A stretch of 64,000 nt of DNA from Stutzerimonas kunmingensis (GTDB taxonomy: Bacteria; Pseudomonadota; Gammaproteobacteria; Pseudomonadales; Pseudomonadaceae), in assembly GCF_002929225.1 (NCBI RefSeq), contig NZ_PISM01000022.1:1-64000 (forward strand), given 5' to 3'. A program made the position numbers and the translations under genes. A model generated the notes under the pieces. It worked only from the letters and a program-made list of their open reading frames with translations, was not told where the DNA came from and did not search any database. Shown here piece by piece: positions 9,147 to 19,192 of this stretch (position 1 is its first letter; every line of letters begins with the position of its first letter).

Positions 9147-9802
9147 CGGGCCAGCTCCATGCGGTTTTCCAGACGGCGCACGCACCAGGCGAGGCCGAGG
9201 CTGAGAATGAGGAAGAACAGGCCGACCATGGTGATCGGCTCCAGATAGCGGAAACTCTCCGAGCCGATGTTCTTGGCCCGCTGCATGATTTCCACCACGG
9301 TGATCGCCGACAGCACTGGCGTGTCCTTGAGGATCGAGATCAGGTAGTTGCCCAGCGCCGGCAGCACCGGACGCAGCGCCTGCGGCAGGATCACGTCGCG
9401 GTAGGCGGTCCAGGGCTTCATGTTCAGCGCGGTGACGGCTTCCCATTGCGAACGGGGCACCGCATCCAGGCCGGCACGGTAGACCTCGGCGGTGTAGCAG
9501 GCGTAATGCAGGGCGATGCCGATGATGCCTGCCTGCATCGCGCTGAGGTTGAGGCCGTAGTTGGGGAACACGTAGAAAAGGAAGTACACCTGGATCAGCA
9601 GCGGTGTGCTGCGGACGAACTCGATCAGCCCGGTGATCGGCCAGGATAGCCAGCGCAGGCGGCTGCGGCGGCCAATGGCGAGGAACAAACCGAGCACCAC
9701 GGCAATGGCGAAACCGGCCAGGGCGATGCCGATGGTGGTCAGCGAGGCATCCAGCAGGCGCGGCAGGATCTCGCGGGCGAACTGCCAGTCGAAGAAATTC
9801 AT
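9143..9802 (-). CDS. ehuD: ABC transporter permease, ectoine/hydroxyectoine type (EhuD-like)
   Basis: 219 aa with about five membrane helices. The permease-ATPase coupling (EAA) loop is recognisable near residues 135-160 (EAVTALNMKPWTAYRDVILPQ), the form used by His/Glu/Gln-type importers. It pairs with the similar-sized EhuC. It overlaps both neighbours by ATGA junctions, so the three membrane and ATPase genes are one translational unit. Confidence 0.78.
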   Translation of the reverse strand: MNFFDWQFAREILPRLLDASLTTIGIALAGFAIAVVLGLFLAIGRRSRLRWLSWPITGLIEFVRSTPLLIQVYFLFYVFPNYGLNLSAMQAGIIGIALHYACYTAEVYRAGLDAVPRSQWEAVTALNMKPWTAYRDVILPQALRPVLPALGNYLISILKDTPVLSAITVVEIMQRAKNIGSESFRYLEPITMVGLFFLILSLGLAWCVRRLENRMELAR

Positions 9803-10458
9803 GACAGGCCTCCGCGCATCCGCCCGCGGGCCAGCCGGCGTTCCAGCTGGCGCATGCCGAAGTTGATCGCCTGGGCCAGGGCGAAGTAGATCACCAGCGC
9901 CAGGCCGAAGATCTCCATGGTCATCAGCGTCGCCTGATCCAGCTGGCGGGCGCGGAAGGCCAGATCCGACAGGGTGATCAGCGACACCAGCGAAGTGTTC
10001 TTCAGCAACTCGATCAGCAGGTTGGTGCCGGGCGGAATTGCCGCGAGCAAAGCCTGCGGCAGGATGATTCGGCGCATGCGTGTCAGCGGCGTCATGTTCA
10101 GCGCCTGACAGGCTTCGTGCTGGCCCTGGTGTACCGAGCGGATCGCGCCGCGCAGCACCTCGGCCCCATAGGCGCCGATGTTCAGACCCAGACCGACCAC
10201 GGCCACGGCGAAGGCGCTCATTTCGACATTGAACGGTGGCATCGGCAGCACGAAGTACAGCCAGAACAGCTGCACCAGCAGCGACGAGCCGCGGAAGACC
10301 TCGATGTAGGTGATGGCCAGCCAGCGCAACGGCGTCACTGGCGAAAGCCGGGCCAGCGCGGCGATCAGCGCGCAGGCGATGGCCAGCAGTGAGCCGAAGA
10401 AAGTCACCTTCACGGTGACCCAGGCACCCTGCAGCAGCAGAGGAAGCAGTTCGATCAT
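9799..10458 (-). CDS. ehuC: ABC transporter permease, ectoine/hydroxyectoine type (EhuC-like)
   Basis: 219 aa from the ATG at 10458; a frame extending to 10503 adds a non-conserved lead. The EAA-type loop EACQALNMTPLTRMRRIILP is near residue 130, and helices flank it. It is presumed to form a heterodimer channel with EhuD. The SD before the ATG is weak. The gene may be translated at lower level than ehuB, from which a 120-bp gap with a stem-loop separates it. Confidence 0.78.
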   Translation of the reverse strand: MIELLPLLLQGAWVTVKVTFFGSLLAIACALIAALARLSPVTPLRWLAITYIEVFRGSSLLVQLFWLYFVLPMPPFNVEMSAFAVAVVGLGLNIGAYGAEVLRGAIRSVHQGQHEACQALNMTPLTRMRRIILPQALLAAIPPGTNLLIELLKNTSLVSLITLSDLAFRARQLDQATLMTMEIFGLALVIYFALAQAINFGMRQLERRLARGRMRGGLS

Positions 10459-10548
10459 GATGGCGCTATCCGGTTTTCCGGAGCGCTGAGCGAGGCTGCG
10501 CAAACAGCGGCGCAGCCTTGGTCAGCGTTCACAGGCGGGACAGCGGTC

Positions 10549-10568
10549 GGCGGCGCCAACCAGCCGCC
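10549..10568 (-). other. Stem-loop between ehuB and ehuC
   Basis: GGCGGC/GCCGCC arms with an 8-base loop lie 10 bases after the ehuB stop. No U tract follows. In many ABC import operons a 3' stem-loop protects the binding-protein message and gives it excess expression; that role is inference here. Confidence 0.4.
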
Positions 10569-10578
10569 CCGACGGGCT

Positions 10579-11436
10579 TCAGGCGCCGCAGAGCTCGGCG
10601 GCAGTCTTGTCGGTGATGTTGGAGCGATCAAAGCCGAATGGTTCGATGGTCTTCAGATGCTCCTCGCTGCCCAGCCACTGCTTGAGCTCGGCATTGACCG
10701 CGTCACGCAGCGCCTTGTCCTGCGGACGGAAGGCCAGCGCGCCATAACCGGCACGGGCTGGATCGTCCTTGAAGTCGGCGATGGCCTCGACATCGTCACC
10801 GGCCTTGTCCGCCAGCCCCTTCATGGTCAGCTGGGTGCCGATGGCGGCATCGGCGCGACCACCGCGCACGGCCTGCAGCTGCGAGGTGGTATCCGGGACC
10901 TGCAGGATCTGTGAATCCTTGATGCCGGCCTTGCGTGCGTAGCCGAGGTTCACCGTGCCGGACATGATGGCGATCTTCACGTCGGGGTTGTTGGCGATGT
11001 CCTCGTAGCTGCGCAGGTTCTTCGGGTTGCCTTCGGCCACCAGCAGGGTGTCGAGCAGGCGATAGTGCGGGTCGGTGAACAGCACCTGCTTGCAGCGTTC
11101 AGGGGTGATGTACATGCCCGCTGCGATGAGGTCGAAGCGCCCGGCGCGCAGGCCGGGGATCAGCGAGCCCCACTCGGTCAGTACCGGTTTGATGGTGTCG
11201 ATCTGCATGCGCTCGAACACCTTGCGCACGATCTCTGGCGATTCGCCGGTGACGCTTCCGTCGAGAGCGGTGTAGGCGAAGGGGGTTTCATTGGCGTAGC
11301 CGATGCGGACGCTGCTGCTGTCCTTGATGTCTTCCAGGGTATCGGCCTGGGCCAGGCTGGCGAAACCGATGCTGGCCAGGGCGGCGCAGCCGATCAGCAG
11401 CCGGCGGGAGCGTGTCGGGATGGTGCTGTTCCTCAT
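10579..11436 (-). CDS. ehuB: Periplasmic substrate-binding protein of an ectoine/hydroxyectoine-type importer (EhuB-like)
   Basis: 285 aa with a clear signal peptide (basic start, hydrophobic 13-28, cleavage near AQA at 29-31). The mature protein is an SBP_bac_3 fold. Segments such as SLIPGLRAGRFDLIAAGM, GNPKNLRSYEDIA and GYARKAGIKDSQI resemble what I know of Sinorhizobium EhuB. I therefore prefer ectoine or hydroxyectoine over ordinary amino acids as ligand. First gene of the operon ehuB-C-D-A. No ectoine catabolic (eut) or synthesis (ect) gene lies beside it, so substrate identity is inferred from sequence alone. Confidence 0.75.
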   Translation of the reverse strand: MRNSTIPTRSRRLLIGCAALASIGFASLAQADTLEDIKDSSSVRIGYANETPFAYTALDGSVTGESPEIVRKVFERMQIDTIKPVLTEWGSLIPGLRAGRFDLIAAGMYITPERCKQVLFTDPHYRLLDTLLVAEGNPKNLRSYEDIANNPDVKIAIMSGTVNLGYARKAGIKDSQILQVPDTTSQLQAVRGGRADAAIGTQLTMKGLADKAGDDVEAIADFKDDPARAGYGALAFRPQDKALRDAVNAELKQWLGSEEHLKTIEPFGFDRSNITDKTAAELCGA

Positions 11437-11716
11437 GGAGTTTCTCCTGTTCCTTGTAGAGACCCGAGGAATCGGATCGTTATTTGTCTAGGAGGGGCAA
11501 TTGCTCGGGCTCATTTAGGGACTCTTCTGACGACGAATGGTGCGGTGAAACCGAGCGACGATAGCTTGGCTCAATCGTCAGGCCGCGCGGGCGGCAAGCC
11601 AGGAGGGTACAAAAGCTGGCCATAAAATGGAAATCGGAGGGCATCGGGATCGAATGGAGGCGATCGGTGGGAATGCCGTCTATTCCAGCTGATCGGGCCG
11701 GGAGTCGTGGGTAATT
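11437..11716. other. Intergenic region upstream of ehuB
   Basis: About 280 bp between the ehuB start and the trkA terminator. I see no credible ORF. The part next to ehuB (11437-11560) is less GC-rich than the flanks and is where the ehu promoter and any osmotic control should lie. No clear operator palindrome was found. Confidence 0.4.
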
Positions 11717-11750
11717 GAAAAAACGAAACGGCCCGCCGAGTGGCGGGCCG
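11717..11750 (-). terminator. Intrinsic terminator after trkA
   Basis: A 9-bp perfect stem CGGCCCGCC/GGCGGGCCG with a GAGT loop (11729-11750) sits 22 bases after the trkA stop. On the minus strand it is followed by a T-rich tract (complement of 11717-11728). It ends the def-fmt-rsmB-trkA transcript and shields the ehu operon. Confidence 0.88.
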
Positions 11751-11771
11751 TCCATGCAGTCGCAATGATCG

Positions 11772-13145
11772 CTAGAAGAAGGTCAGGCCGGCCTGGAACA
11801 GGCGCTCGACGTCGCGAATGTGTTTCTTGTCGACGAGGAACAGGATGACGTGGTCGCCGGACTCGATCCGTGTGTCGTCATGGGCGATCAGCACCTGGTC
11901 GTCGCGAATCACCGCGCCGATGGTGGTACCCGGGGGCAGCGCGATCTGCTCGATGGGGCGCCCAATCACCTTGCTCGAACGCGGATCGCCGTGGGCGATC
12001 ACCTCGATGGCTTCGGCCGCGCCACGGCGCAGCGAGTGGGCGCTGACAATGTCGCCGCGGCGTACGTGGGTCAGCAGGGTACCGATGGTGGCGAGCTGCG
12101 GGCTGATGGCGATGTCGATCTCGCCACCCTGAACCAGATCGACGTAGGCCGGGTTGTTGATGATGCACATCACCTTGCGCGCGCCCAGCCGCTTGGCCAG
12201 CAGCGACGACATGATGTTGGCCTCGTCGTCGTTGGTCAGCGCGAGGAACACGTCCGCCTCGCTGATGTTCTCCTCGACCAGCAGGTCGCGGTCGGAAGCG
12301 CTGCCCTGCAGGATGATCGTGCTGTCCAGCGTGTCCGACAGGTAGCGACAGCGCGCCGGGTTCATCTCGATGATCTTCACCTGGTAACGGCTCTCGATCG
12401 CTTCGGCCAGCCGCTCGCCGATGTGGCCGCCACCGGCGATGACGATGCGCTTGTAGTTCTCGTCGAGCCGGCGCATTTCGCTCATCACCGCGCGGATATG
12501 GCCCCTGGCGGCGATGAAGAACACCTCGTCATCGGCCTCGATCACCGTGTCGCCACGGGGCAGGATGGCCTGGTTGCGACGGAAGATGGCGGCCACGCGG
12601 GTATCGACGTTGGGCATGTGACGGCGCAGTTGGCGCAGCTCCTGGCCGACCAGCGGCCCGCCGTAGTAGGCGCGCACCGCCACCAGCTGTGCCTTGCCTT
12701 CGGCGAAGTCGATTACCTGCAGCGAGCCGGGATGTTCGATCAGGCGCTTGATGTAGTTGGTGACCACCTGTTCCGGGCTGATCAGCACGTCGACCGGAAT
12801 CGCCTCGTTGGCGAACAGACCGGAGCGCACCAAGTAGGCCGCTTCGCGCACGCGGGCGATCTTGGTCGGCGTATGGAACAGGGTGTAGGCGACCTGGCAG
12901 GCGACCATGTTGGTCTCGTCGCTGTTGGTCACCGCCACCAGCATGTCGGCGTCGTCTGCCCCAGCCTGGCGCAGCACCGTGGGAAACGAGCCGCGGCCCT
13001 GAATGGTGCGGATGTCCAGGCGATCACCGAGATCGCGCAGGCGGTCGCCGTCGGTGTCGACCACGGTGATGTCGTTGGCTTCGCTGGCGAGGTGTTCGGC
13101 GAGGGTACCGCCGACCTGGCCGGCGCCGAGAATGATGATCTTCAC
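11772..13145 (-). CDS. trkA: Trk potassium uptake system peripheral NAD-binding protein
   Basis: 457 aa, standard TrkA length. It has two tandem RCK units, each a Rossmann NAD-binding core plus RCK_C lobe. The nucleotide-binding glycine motifs are at residues 5-12 (LGAGQVGG) and about 236-243 (AGGGHIGE). It gates TrkH/TrkG K+ uptake at the membrane. The chromosomal neighbour rsmB lies 75 bp upstream on the same strand, as in P. aeruginosa. Confidence 0.95.
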   Translation of the reverse strand: MKIIILGAGQVGGTLAEHLASEANDITVVDTDGDRLRDLGDRLDIRTIQGRGSFPTVLRQAGADDADMLVAVTNSDETNMVACQVAYTLFHTPTKIARVREAAYLVRSGLFANEAIPVDVLISPEQVVTNYIKRLIEHPGSLQVIDFAEGKAQLVAVRAYYGGPLVGQELRQLRRHMPNVDTRVAAIFRRNQAILPRGDTVIEADDEVFFIAARGHIRAVMSEMRRLDENYKRIVIAGGGHIGERLAEAIESRYQVKIIEMNPARCRYLSDTLDSTIILQGSASDRDLLVEENISEADVFLALTNDDEANIMSSLLAKRLGARKVMCIINNPAYVDLVQGGEIDIAISPQLATIGTLLTHVRRGDIVSAHSLRRGAAEAIEVIAHGDPRSSKVIGRPIEQIALPPGTTIGAVIRDDQVLIAHDDTRIESGDHVILFLVDKKHIRDVERLFQAGLTFF

Positions 13146-13220
13146 GCGATCACTCCTGAAAGGCGGATGTTTGCCGCCGCTTCCATGTTGGGCCCGCGCG
13201 CACTGCGCCGGGATTTCGAC

Positions 13221-14543
13221 TCACCCACTGACACCACGTGGCTGCGCCGCGATCTTGATCAGCTTGGCATAGTAGAAGCCGTCGTGGCCGCTCTCCTGCG
13301 GCAGCAGCTGGCGACCATGCGGCTGCTGCAGGCCGAAGCCGCCCGGGAGGTCCAATTCGCGCGCGCCGGGCGTGCGTTCGAGGAAGGCGCCGATCACCTC
13401 GCGGTTCTCGGTCGGCAGCACCGAGCAGGTGGCATAGAGCAGGATGCCGCCGACGTCCAGGGTCGGCCACAGCGCATCGAGCATCTCGCCCTGCAGCGCG
13501 GCAAGGGGGGCGATGTCATCGGCCTGGCGCGTCAGCTTGATGTCCGGATGGCGGCGGATCACGCCGGTGGCCGAACAGGGTGCGTCGAGCAGGATGCGCT
13601 GGAACGGCTTGCCGTCCCACCAGCGCTCGGTGGCGCGGGCGTCGTCGGCGACCAGTTCGGCCTGTAAATGCAGACGCTCGAGGTTTTCCCGAACGCGCAC
13701 CAGACGCTTGGGTTCCAGATCCAGCGCAATCAGCCCGGCCAATTGCGGCTCGCGTTCGAGCAGGTGACAGGTCTTGCCACCCGGTGCGCAACAGGCGTCC
13801 AGCACGCGCTGTCCCGGCGCCAGGTCGAGCAGCGAGGCGGCCAGCTGTGCGGCCTCGTCCTGCACGCTGACCCGCCCTTCGGCAAAGCCCGGCAGCTGAT
13901 GCACGTCGCACGGCGCAACCAGGCGAATGCCGTCCTCACTGAACTCGCACGGATGGGCGTCGATTCCAGCGGCCTGCAACTCAGCCAGATAGGCGTCGCG
14001 GCTGACCTGGCGGCGATTGACCCGCAACATCATCGGCGGATGGGCATTATTGGCCGCGCAGATGGCTTCCCAATGCTCGGGCCAATGCGCCTTGAGCGCC
14101 TTCTGCAGCCAGCGCGGATGGGCCACGCGAATCACTGGGTCGTGTTCCAGCTCGGTCAGCAGCGCTTCGCCCTCACGCTGGGCGCGTCGCAACACAGCGT
14201 TGAGCAGGCCCTTGGCCCAGGGCTTCTTCAGCTTGTCGACGCAGCCGACGGTTTCGCCGATGGCCGCATGGGCCGGAATACGGGTATGGAACAGCTGGTA
14301 CAGCCCCACCAGCAGCAGCGCCTCGACATCGCGATCGGCAGCCTTGAATGGCTTCTGCAGCAGCTTGTCGGCCAAACCTGCCAGGCGCGGATACCAGCGT
14401 GCAGTGCCGAAGGCCAGGTCCTGGGTCAGGCCGCGGTCGCGCGCGTCCACCTTGCCGAGTACCTCGGGCAGGCTGCTGCCCAGCGAGGCTTTGCCCGAGA
14501 GCACGACACTCAGCGCACGGGCTGCGGCCAGGCGCGGGTTCAT
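13221..14543 (-). CDS. rsmB: 16S rRNA (cytosine-967-C5)-methyltransferase
   Basis: 440 aa. An N-terminal NusB-like domain (about 1-140) is followed by a SAM-dependent m5C methyltransferase. SAM binding: [15 protein letters not shown]. The two motif cysteines are in DAPCSATG (motif IV) and YATCSVLP (motif VI, the nucleophile). It methylates C967 of 16S rRNA. Its ATG overlaps the fmt stop by 4 bp, part of the conserved def-fmt-rsmB cluster. Confidence 0.95.
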   Translation of the reverse strand: MNPRLAAARALSVVLSGKASLGSSLPEVLGKVDARDRGLTQDLAFGTARWYPRLAGLADKLLQKPFKAADRDVEALLLVGLYQLFHTRIPAHAAIGETVGCVDKLKKPWAKGLLNAVLRRAQREGEALLTELEHDPVIRVAHPRWLQKALKAHWPEHWEAICAANNAHPPMMLRVNRRQVSRDAYLAELQAAGIDAHPCEFSEDGIRLVAPCDVHQLPGFAEGRVSVQDEAAQLAASLLDLAPGQRVLDACCAPGGKTCHLLEREPQLAGLIALDLEPKRLVRVRENLERLHLQAELVADDARATERWWDGKPFQRILLDAPCSATGVIRRHPDIKLTRQADDIAPLAALQGEMLDALWPTLDVGGILLYATCSVLPTENREVIGAFLERTPGARELDLPGGFGLQQPHGRQLLPQESGHDGFYYAKLIKIAAQPRGVSG

Positions 14544-15484
14544 TGACCGAGCACCAGGCCAGGGGCGAACTGCTCGCGGCGGCTGTTGTACAGGTCGCCG
14601 AAGCCAAGCGACTTGCCGCCGGGCAGTTGCAGACGAGTCAGCGACAATGCGCCTTCAGCGCAGGCAACGGTCAGCCCTTCCTTGCTCGCTTCGAGAATGC
14701 GTCCGGGCTCGCCCTGGCCTTCGCCGAGGCGTGCGGCGTGAATCTTCAGCGTTTCGCCATTCAGCGTGCTGTGGCAGATCGGCCAGGGGTTGAAGGCACG
14801 GATCAGCCGCTCCAGCTCGACGGCCGGGCGAGTCCAGTCGATGCGCGCCTCGTCCTTGCTCAGCTTGTGCGCATAGGTGGCGAGGCTGTCGTTCTGGGCT
14901 TCGGGCACCAGCGAACTGGCAGCCAGTGCGTCGACGGCCTGCACCACCGCCTGCGAGCCGAGCTCGGCGAGACGGTCGTGCAGCGTGCCGCCGGTGTCCT
15001 CGGCGGATATTGGCGTATGGACCTTGAGCAGCATCGGCCCGGTGTCGAGGCCCGCCTCCATCTGCATCACGGTGACGCCGGACTCGCTGTCACCGGCCTC
15101 GATCGCGCGCTGGATCGGCGCGGCGCCGCGCCAGCGTGGCAGCAGCGAGGCGTGGCTGTTGATGCAGCCCAGGCGCGGCAGGTCGAGCACCGCCTGCGGC
15201 AGGATCAGGCCATAGGCGACCACTACCATCAGGTCCGCCTGCAGTTCTGCCAGCTCCGCCTGGGCCGCCGGGTCCCGTAGGGTCTGCGGCTGGAAAACAG
15301 GGATGTCATGCTGCACGGCGAGCTGCTTGACCGGGCTGGGCATCAGCTTCTGGCCGCGACCGGCAGGGCGATCCGGCTGGGTGTAGACGGCAACGATCGA
15401 TTTGCCGGCATCGAGCAGGGCCTGCAGGTGTAGAGCGGCGAATTCCGGGGTGCCGGCGAAAACGATGCGCAAGGGCTGGGTCAT
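14540..15484 (-). CDS. fmt: Methionyl-tRNA formyltransferase
   Basis: 314 aa. The N-terminal Rossmann core has the folate-binding region with the catalytic Asn/His motif ([18 protein letters not shown] near 110-127). The C-terminal tRNA-binding domain follows from about 205. It formylates Met-tRNAfMet for translation initiation. An intrinsic terminator lies directly upstream of its start, so its transcription probably depends partly on readthrough from def or on its own promoter. Confidence 0.96.
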   Translation of the reverse strand: MTQPLRIVFAGTPEFAALHLQALLDAGKSIVAVYTQPDRPAGRGQKLMPSPVKQLAVQHDIPVFQPQTLRDPAAQAELAELQADLMVVVAYGLILPQAVLDLPRLGCINSHASLLPRWRGAAPIQRAIEAGDSESGVTVMQMEAGLDTGPMLLKVHTPISAEDTGGTLHDRLAELGSQAVVQAVDALAASSLVPEAQNDSLATYAHKLSKDEARIDWTRPAVELERLIRAFNPWPICHSTLNGETLKIHAARLGEGQGEPGRILEASKEGLTVACAEGALSLTRLQLPGGKSLGFGDLYNSRREQFAPGLVLGQ

Positions 15485-15498
15485 GAGGGCTCGCTAAC

Positions 15499-15521
15499 AA
15501 AAAAGGCTTGCGTAGCAAGCC
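15499..15521 (-). terminator. Intrinsic terminator between def and fmt
   Basis: Stem GGCTTGC/GCAAGCC with a 3-base loop, followed on the minus strand by T6. It sits inside the def-fmt gap, 15 bases before the fmt ATG, so it lies within a presumed operon rather than at its end. Partial termination (polarity control) is the simplest reading. Confidence 0.75.
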
Positions 15522-15539
15522 TTCGGGATTCGGGAATGA

Positions 15540-16046
15540 TCAAGCCTGCTGGCGATGGATCTTTTCCAGCTTCTTCTTGATTCGGTCGCGCTTGAGGCTG
15601 GAGAGATAGTCGACAAACAGCTTGCCGTTGAGGTGATCGCATTCGTGCTGGATGCACACCGCGAGCAGGCCTTCGGCGACCATCTCGTAGGGTTTGCCGT
15701 CACGATCCAGCGCCTTGATCCGCACTTTCTGCGGGCGGTCGACGTTCTCGTAGAAGCCCGGTACCGACAGGCAGCCTTCCTGGTACTGGTCCATCTCGTC
15801 GGTCAGCGATTCGAATTCGGGATTGATGAAGACTCGCGGCTCGGACCGGTCTTCGGACAGGTCCATCACCACCACGCGCTTGTGCACATTGACCTGCGTT
15901 GCGGCCAGGCCGATGCCCGGAGCCTCGTACATGGTCTCGAACATGTCGTCGATCAGCTGACGAAGCTCGTCATCGACCACATCCACCGGTTTGGCGATGG
16001 TGCGCAGCCGCGGATCGGGAAATTCAAGGATGTTCAGAATGGCCAT
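15540..16046 (-). CDS. def: Peptide deformylase
   Basis: 168 aa. The three family motifs are intact: GIGLAATQV (about 45-53), EGCLSVPG (about 90-97) and QHECDHLNG (about 131-139), with the metal ligands Cys of motif 2 and both His of motif 3. It removes the formyl group from nascent proteins. First gene of the minus-strand cluster, divergent from the LysM gene with about 148 bp between starts. Confidence 0.97.
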   Translation of the reverse strand: MAILNILEFPDPRLRTIAKPVDVVDDELRQLIDDMFETMYEAPGIGLAATQVNVHKRVVVMDLSEDRSEPRVFINPEFESLTDEMDQYQEGCLSVPGFYENVDRPQKVRIKALDRDGKPYEMVAEGLLAVCIQHECDHLNGKLFVDYLSSLKRDRIKKKLEKIHRQQA

Positions 16047-16194
16047 ATGCGTTTGTGATGCACTTATGGAATAAAGTCAAAAGCCGCTGCTAAGATGCCG
16101 AGCAGCATGGAAAACGGCTTAATGCCGCGATCCAAAAGGGTTCCGCGGCGCTAGGGCGCTTTACGTGAAGGCACATAATAAAGGGATTCACCAC

Positions 16195-17220
16195 ATGAGG
16201 AAATCACTACTCGCCCTGCTGCTGGTGGCCGTCGGCGGGCTCGCCCAGGCCGCGGTGCAGCTCAAGGACAACCATCCGGAGCGTTATACGGTGGTGAAGG
16301 GCGACACACTCTGGGACATTTCCGGCCGCTTCCTGCGCGAACCGTGGAAATGGCCGGAGCTGTGGCATGCCAACCCGCAGATTGCCAACCCTCATCTGAT
16401 CTATCCCGGTGACACCCTGAGCCTGGTCTACGTCGACGGCCAGCCGCGTCTGGTGCTCGACCGCGGCGCCTCGCGCGGCACCATCAAACTGTCGCCGACC
16501 GTTCGCACCACGCCGATGGCCGAAGCCATTCCGACCATTCCGCTGGAAGCGATCAACAGCTTCCTGCTGAGCAACCGCATCATCGACACCGCCGAGCAGT
16601 TCCAGGGTGCGCCCTACATCGTCGCCGGCAACGCCGAGCGGGTGGTCAGCGGCGCGGGCGACCGCATCTACGGCCGCGGTAGCTTCGAAGAAGATATGCC
16701 GGCGTACGGCATCTTCCGCCAGGGCAAGACCTACGTCGATCCGGAAACCGGCGAATTTCTTGGTATCAACGCCGATGACATCGGCACCGTGGACATCGTC
16801 GAGGTCGAAGGCGACATCGCCACCATGCACCTGACCCGTACCACCCAGGAAGCGCGCATCGGCGATCGTCTGTTCGCCAGCGAGGAGCGTGCGGTCAACT
16901 CGACGTTCATGCCCAGCTCGCCTGAGACGGAGGTGGACGGTGTGATTCTCGATGTACCGCGCGGCGTTACCCAGATCGGCCAGTTTGACGTGGTCACCCT
17001 GAACAAGGGCGCTCGCGACGGCCTGAAGGACGGCAACGTGCTGGCGGTCTACAAGACCGGCGAAACCGTACGTGACCGCGTGACGGGTGAGAACGTGAAG
17101 ATTCCGGACGAGCGTTCCGGCCTGCTGATGGTGTTCCGCACCTACGACAAGCTCAGCTACGGCCTGATACTGCAGGCCACCCGCTCACTGGCGGTGAGCG
17201 ACAAGGTCCGTAACCCCTGA
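16195..17220 (+). CDS. LysM domain-containing envelope protein
   Basis: 341 aa from the ATG at 16195, which gives a clean signal peptide (MRKSLLALLLVAVGGLAQA). An upstream GTG frame (16165) would bury it. A single LysM motif follows (about 33-80: YTVVKGDTLWDISGRFL...NPHLIYPGDTL), so it should bind peptidoglycan glycan in the periplasm. The remaining ~250 residues have no domain I recognise but are conserved in the pseudomonad copy between def and dprA. A terminator closes it as a single-gene transcript. Confidence 0.9.
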   Translation: MRKSLLALLLVAVGGLAQAAVQLKDNHPERYTVVKGDTLWDISGRFLREPWKWPELWHANPQIANPHLIYPGDTLSLVYVDGQPRLVLDRGASRGTIKLSPTVRTTPMAEAIPTIPLEAINSFLLSNRIIDTAEQFQGAPYIVAGNAERVVSGAGDRIYGRGSFEEDMPAYGIFRQGKTYVDPETGEFLGINADDIGTVDIVEVEGDIATMHLTRTTQEARIGDRLFASEERAVNSTFMPSSPETEVDGVILDVPRGVTQIGQFDVVTLNKGARDGLKDGNVLAVYKTGETVRDRVTGENVKIPDERSGLLMVFRTYDKLSYGLILQATRSLAVSDKVRNP

Positions 17221-17228
17221 AACAAGAG

Positions 17229-17252
17229 AGCCCCGCGAATGCGGGGCTTTTT
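17229..17252 (+). terminator. Intrinsic terminator after the LysM gene
   Basis: Stem AGCCCCGC/GCGGGGCT with a GAAT loop and T5, 8 bases after the stop codon. Confidence 0.92.
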
Positions 17253-17264
17253 CATGCTGCGACA

Positions 17265-17284
17265 GCACCGCACGGATGCGGTGC
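17265..17284. repeat. Short perfect inverted repeat in the dprA leader
   Basis: GCACCGCA/TGCGGTGC with a CGGA loop lies 22 bases before the dprA start and 9 bases before its AAGGAG Shine-Dalgarno. It is not followed by T residues. It could form a leader hairpin; no function is evident. Confidence 0.4.
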
Positions 17285-17306
17285 AAAGAGACAAGGAGTG
17301 TTCGCC

Positions 17307-18404
17307 ATGCCTGCCATTTCCCCTGCCGAGCTGGAAGCTCGGCTGCGTCTGCATTTATTGCCCGAACTCGGCCCACGCCGCCTGCGCAAGTTGCTGAGCG
17401 CCTTTCCCGATGCCGCGTCGGCGTTGAGCGCGCCGGCCAGTGCCTGGCGGTCGCTGGGATTGCCGGCCAGTTGTGCCGAGCCACGACGCAGCGCCGACAT
17501 CCGCGAGCGTGCCAGTGCCGCCCTTGCCTGGCTGGAGCAGCCGGACCGGCATCTGCTCTGCTGGGACGACCCGAACTACCCCGCCTTGCTGGCTGAACTG
17601 CCGGATGCACCACCGCTACTGTTCATTTCCGGCGATCCCGGCTTGCTCGAGCGACCGCAGCTGGCGATGGTCGGCAGCCGCCGCGCCTCGCGCAATGGCC
17701 TGGACAATGCCCGAGCGTTCTCCCGCAGCCTGGCCGGTGCCGGCTTCGTCATCACCAGCGGGCTGGCGCTGGGCATTGATGGTGCGGCGCATCAGGGCGC
17801 GCTGGACGCCGGCGGCAAGACCGTCGCGGTGCTCGGTACCGGTCTCGAACGGCTGTATCCGCAGCGTCACGTCGGCCTCGCCCAGCAGATCGTCGACGAA
17901 GGCGGTGCGCTGGTGTCCGAGCTGCCACTGGACTGCCCACCGCAGGCGAGCAACTTTCCGCGGCGCAATCGCATCATCAGTGGCCTGTCGCTGGGCGTGC
18001 TGGTGGTCGAGGCAAGCCCGTCGAGCGGTTCGCTGATCACCGCGCGACTCGCTGCCGAGCAGGGCCGGGAGGTCTACGCGATCCCCGGTTCGATCCATCA
18101 TCCCGGCGCCCGAGGCTGCCATCAGCTGATTCGCCAGGGCGCGGCGCTGGTGGAGTCGGTCGAGGATGTGCTCGAAGCCCTGCGCGGCTGGCAGCGCGTC
18201 GACTTGCTCGACGGCGAAGGCCCGGCGCCGACGCAGCCGGACAATCCGCTGCTACGCGAACTGCTGGCCGCGCCGCGCAGCAGTGAAGCACTGGCCATGG
18301 CGCTCGATCAGCCGCTGGGGCAGGTGCTGGCGCAGCTGACCGAACTGGAAGTCGACGGGCTGGTGGCCTGCGACAACGGCTTCTGGACGGTGATCTCGCG
18401 CTAG
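17307..18404 (+). CDS. dprA: DNA-processing protein DprA (Smf)
   Basis: 365 aa. The extended Rossmann fold is recognisable from [14 protein letters not shown] (near 118) through [21 protein letters not shown], the ssDNA-binding signature. A C-terminal winged-helix (DprA_WH-like) region covers about 305-365. It loads RecA on incoming single-stranded DNA in natural transformation, consistent with the competence known for P. stutzeri. I chose ATG 17307: the SD AAGGAG is 8 bases away, and the upstream GTG at 17298 overlaps that SD. Confidence 0.93.
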   Translation: MPAISPAELEARLRLHLLPELGPRRLRKLLSAFPDAASALSAPASAWRSLGLPASCAEPRRSADIRERASAALAWLEQPDRHLLCWDDPNYPALLAELPDAPPLLFISGDPGLLERPQLAMVGSRRASRNGLDNARAFSRSLAGAGFVITSGLALGIDGAAHQGALDAGGKTVAVLGTGLERLYPQRHVGLAQQIVDEGGALVSELPLDCPPQASNFPRRNRIISGLSLGVLVVEASPSSGSLITARLAAEQGREVYAIPGSIHHPGARGCHQLIRQGAALVESVEDVLEALRGWQRVDLLDGEGPAPTQPDNPLLRELLAAPRSSEALAMALDQPLGQVLAQLTELEVDGLVACDNGFWTVISR

Positions 18405-18580
18405 GCGGAGCTGAGTCGCACAGCAGATATGTCGTGCGCCTGCCGATTCACGCCCTGTTGTTTGCGCGCTCGAAATGCGGAGGGTCTGTTGCAGGCTGTT
18501 GCGAATCGGCCGTCCAGCCCCCTGCTCGACGGCAGGTGCCTTGGGTAAACTGCCGGCTTTTCAGTCAGGCAGAGGTCGGC

Positions 18581-19138
18581 ATGATCGGCGATTGGCGTGT
18601 GCAGCAAGTGGCGCGGGTGGTTCGCGCCGGCGGAGTGATCGCCTACCCGACCGAAGCGGTCTGGGGCGTGGGTTGCGACCCATGGGACGAAGAGGCGGTG
18701 CTGCGCCTGCTGGCGCTCAAGGAGCGGCCGGTGGAGAAGGGCCTGATCCTGATCGCCGACAGCATCGAGCAGTTCGACTTCCTGCTGGACGATGTGCCCG
18801 AGCGCTGGCTCGACCGCCTGGCTGCTACCTGGCCGGGGCCGAATACCTGGTTGGTGCCGCATCGCGGCCGCTTGCCGGAGTGGATCACCGGGCGGCACGA
18901 CAGCGTCGCGCTGCGGGTGACCGATCATCCACTGGTCACGCGGCTGTGTGCGTTGACCGGTCCGCTGGTCTCGACGTCCGCCAACCCTGCCGGCCGTCCA
19001 GCAGCGCGCTCGCGGCTGCGGGTCGAGCAGTATTTCCCGCGTCAGCTCGACGCCGTGTTCGCCGGCCCGCTGGGTGGGCGACGTAACCCCAGTGTCATTC
19101 GCGATCTGCGCACGGGCGAAGTGATTCGTCCGGCCTGA
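18581..19138 (+). CDS. tsaC: Threonylcarbamoyl-AMP synthase
   Basis: 185 aa from ATG 18581 (SD AGAGGT 5 bases upstream), the size of the short YrdC-type protein. YrdC-fold markers: [17 protein letters not shown] near 17, the KxR region [16 protein letters not shown], and the [11 protein letters not shown] segment near 130. It makes threonylcarbamoyl-adenylate for tRNA t6A37. A frame opening at 18434 adds ~49 residues with no family match. Confidence 0.93.
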   Translation: MIGDWRVQQVARVVRAGGVIAYPTEAVWGVGCDPWDEEAVLRLLALKERPVEKGLILIADSIEQFDFLLDDVPERWLDRLAATWPGPNTWLVPHRGRLPEWITGRHDSVALRVTDHPLVTRLCALTGPLVSTSANPAGRPAARSRLRVEQYFPRQLDAVFAGPLGGRRNPSVIRDLRTGEVIRPA

Positions 19139-19159
19139 GCCCGCGGTGAAACGCACTGT

Positions 19160-19185
19160 GCGGCTGCCCCTATAAAGGCAGCCGC
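19160..19185. repeat. Inverted repeat between convergent tsaC and qor
   Basis: Perfect 9-bp arms GCGGCTGCC/GGCAGCCGC around an 8-base loop, centred between the stops of two convergent genes. There is no U tract on either strand. It may be a transcript-stabilising or weak bidirectional termination hairpin. Confidence 0.5.
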
Positions 19186-19192
19186 CGCGGCG

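Noticed and set aside
11820..13667. 615-aa open frame on the plus strand over trkA and rsmB
   Set aside because: Shadow of two well-recognised genes; the peptide is His/Gln/Val-rich low-information sequence.
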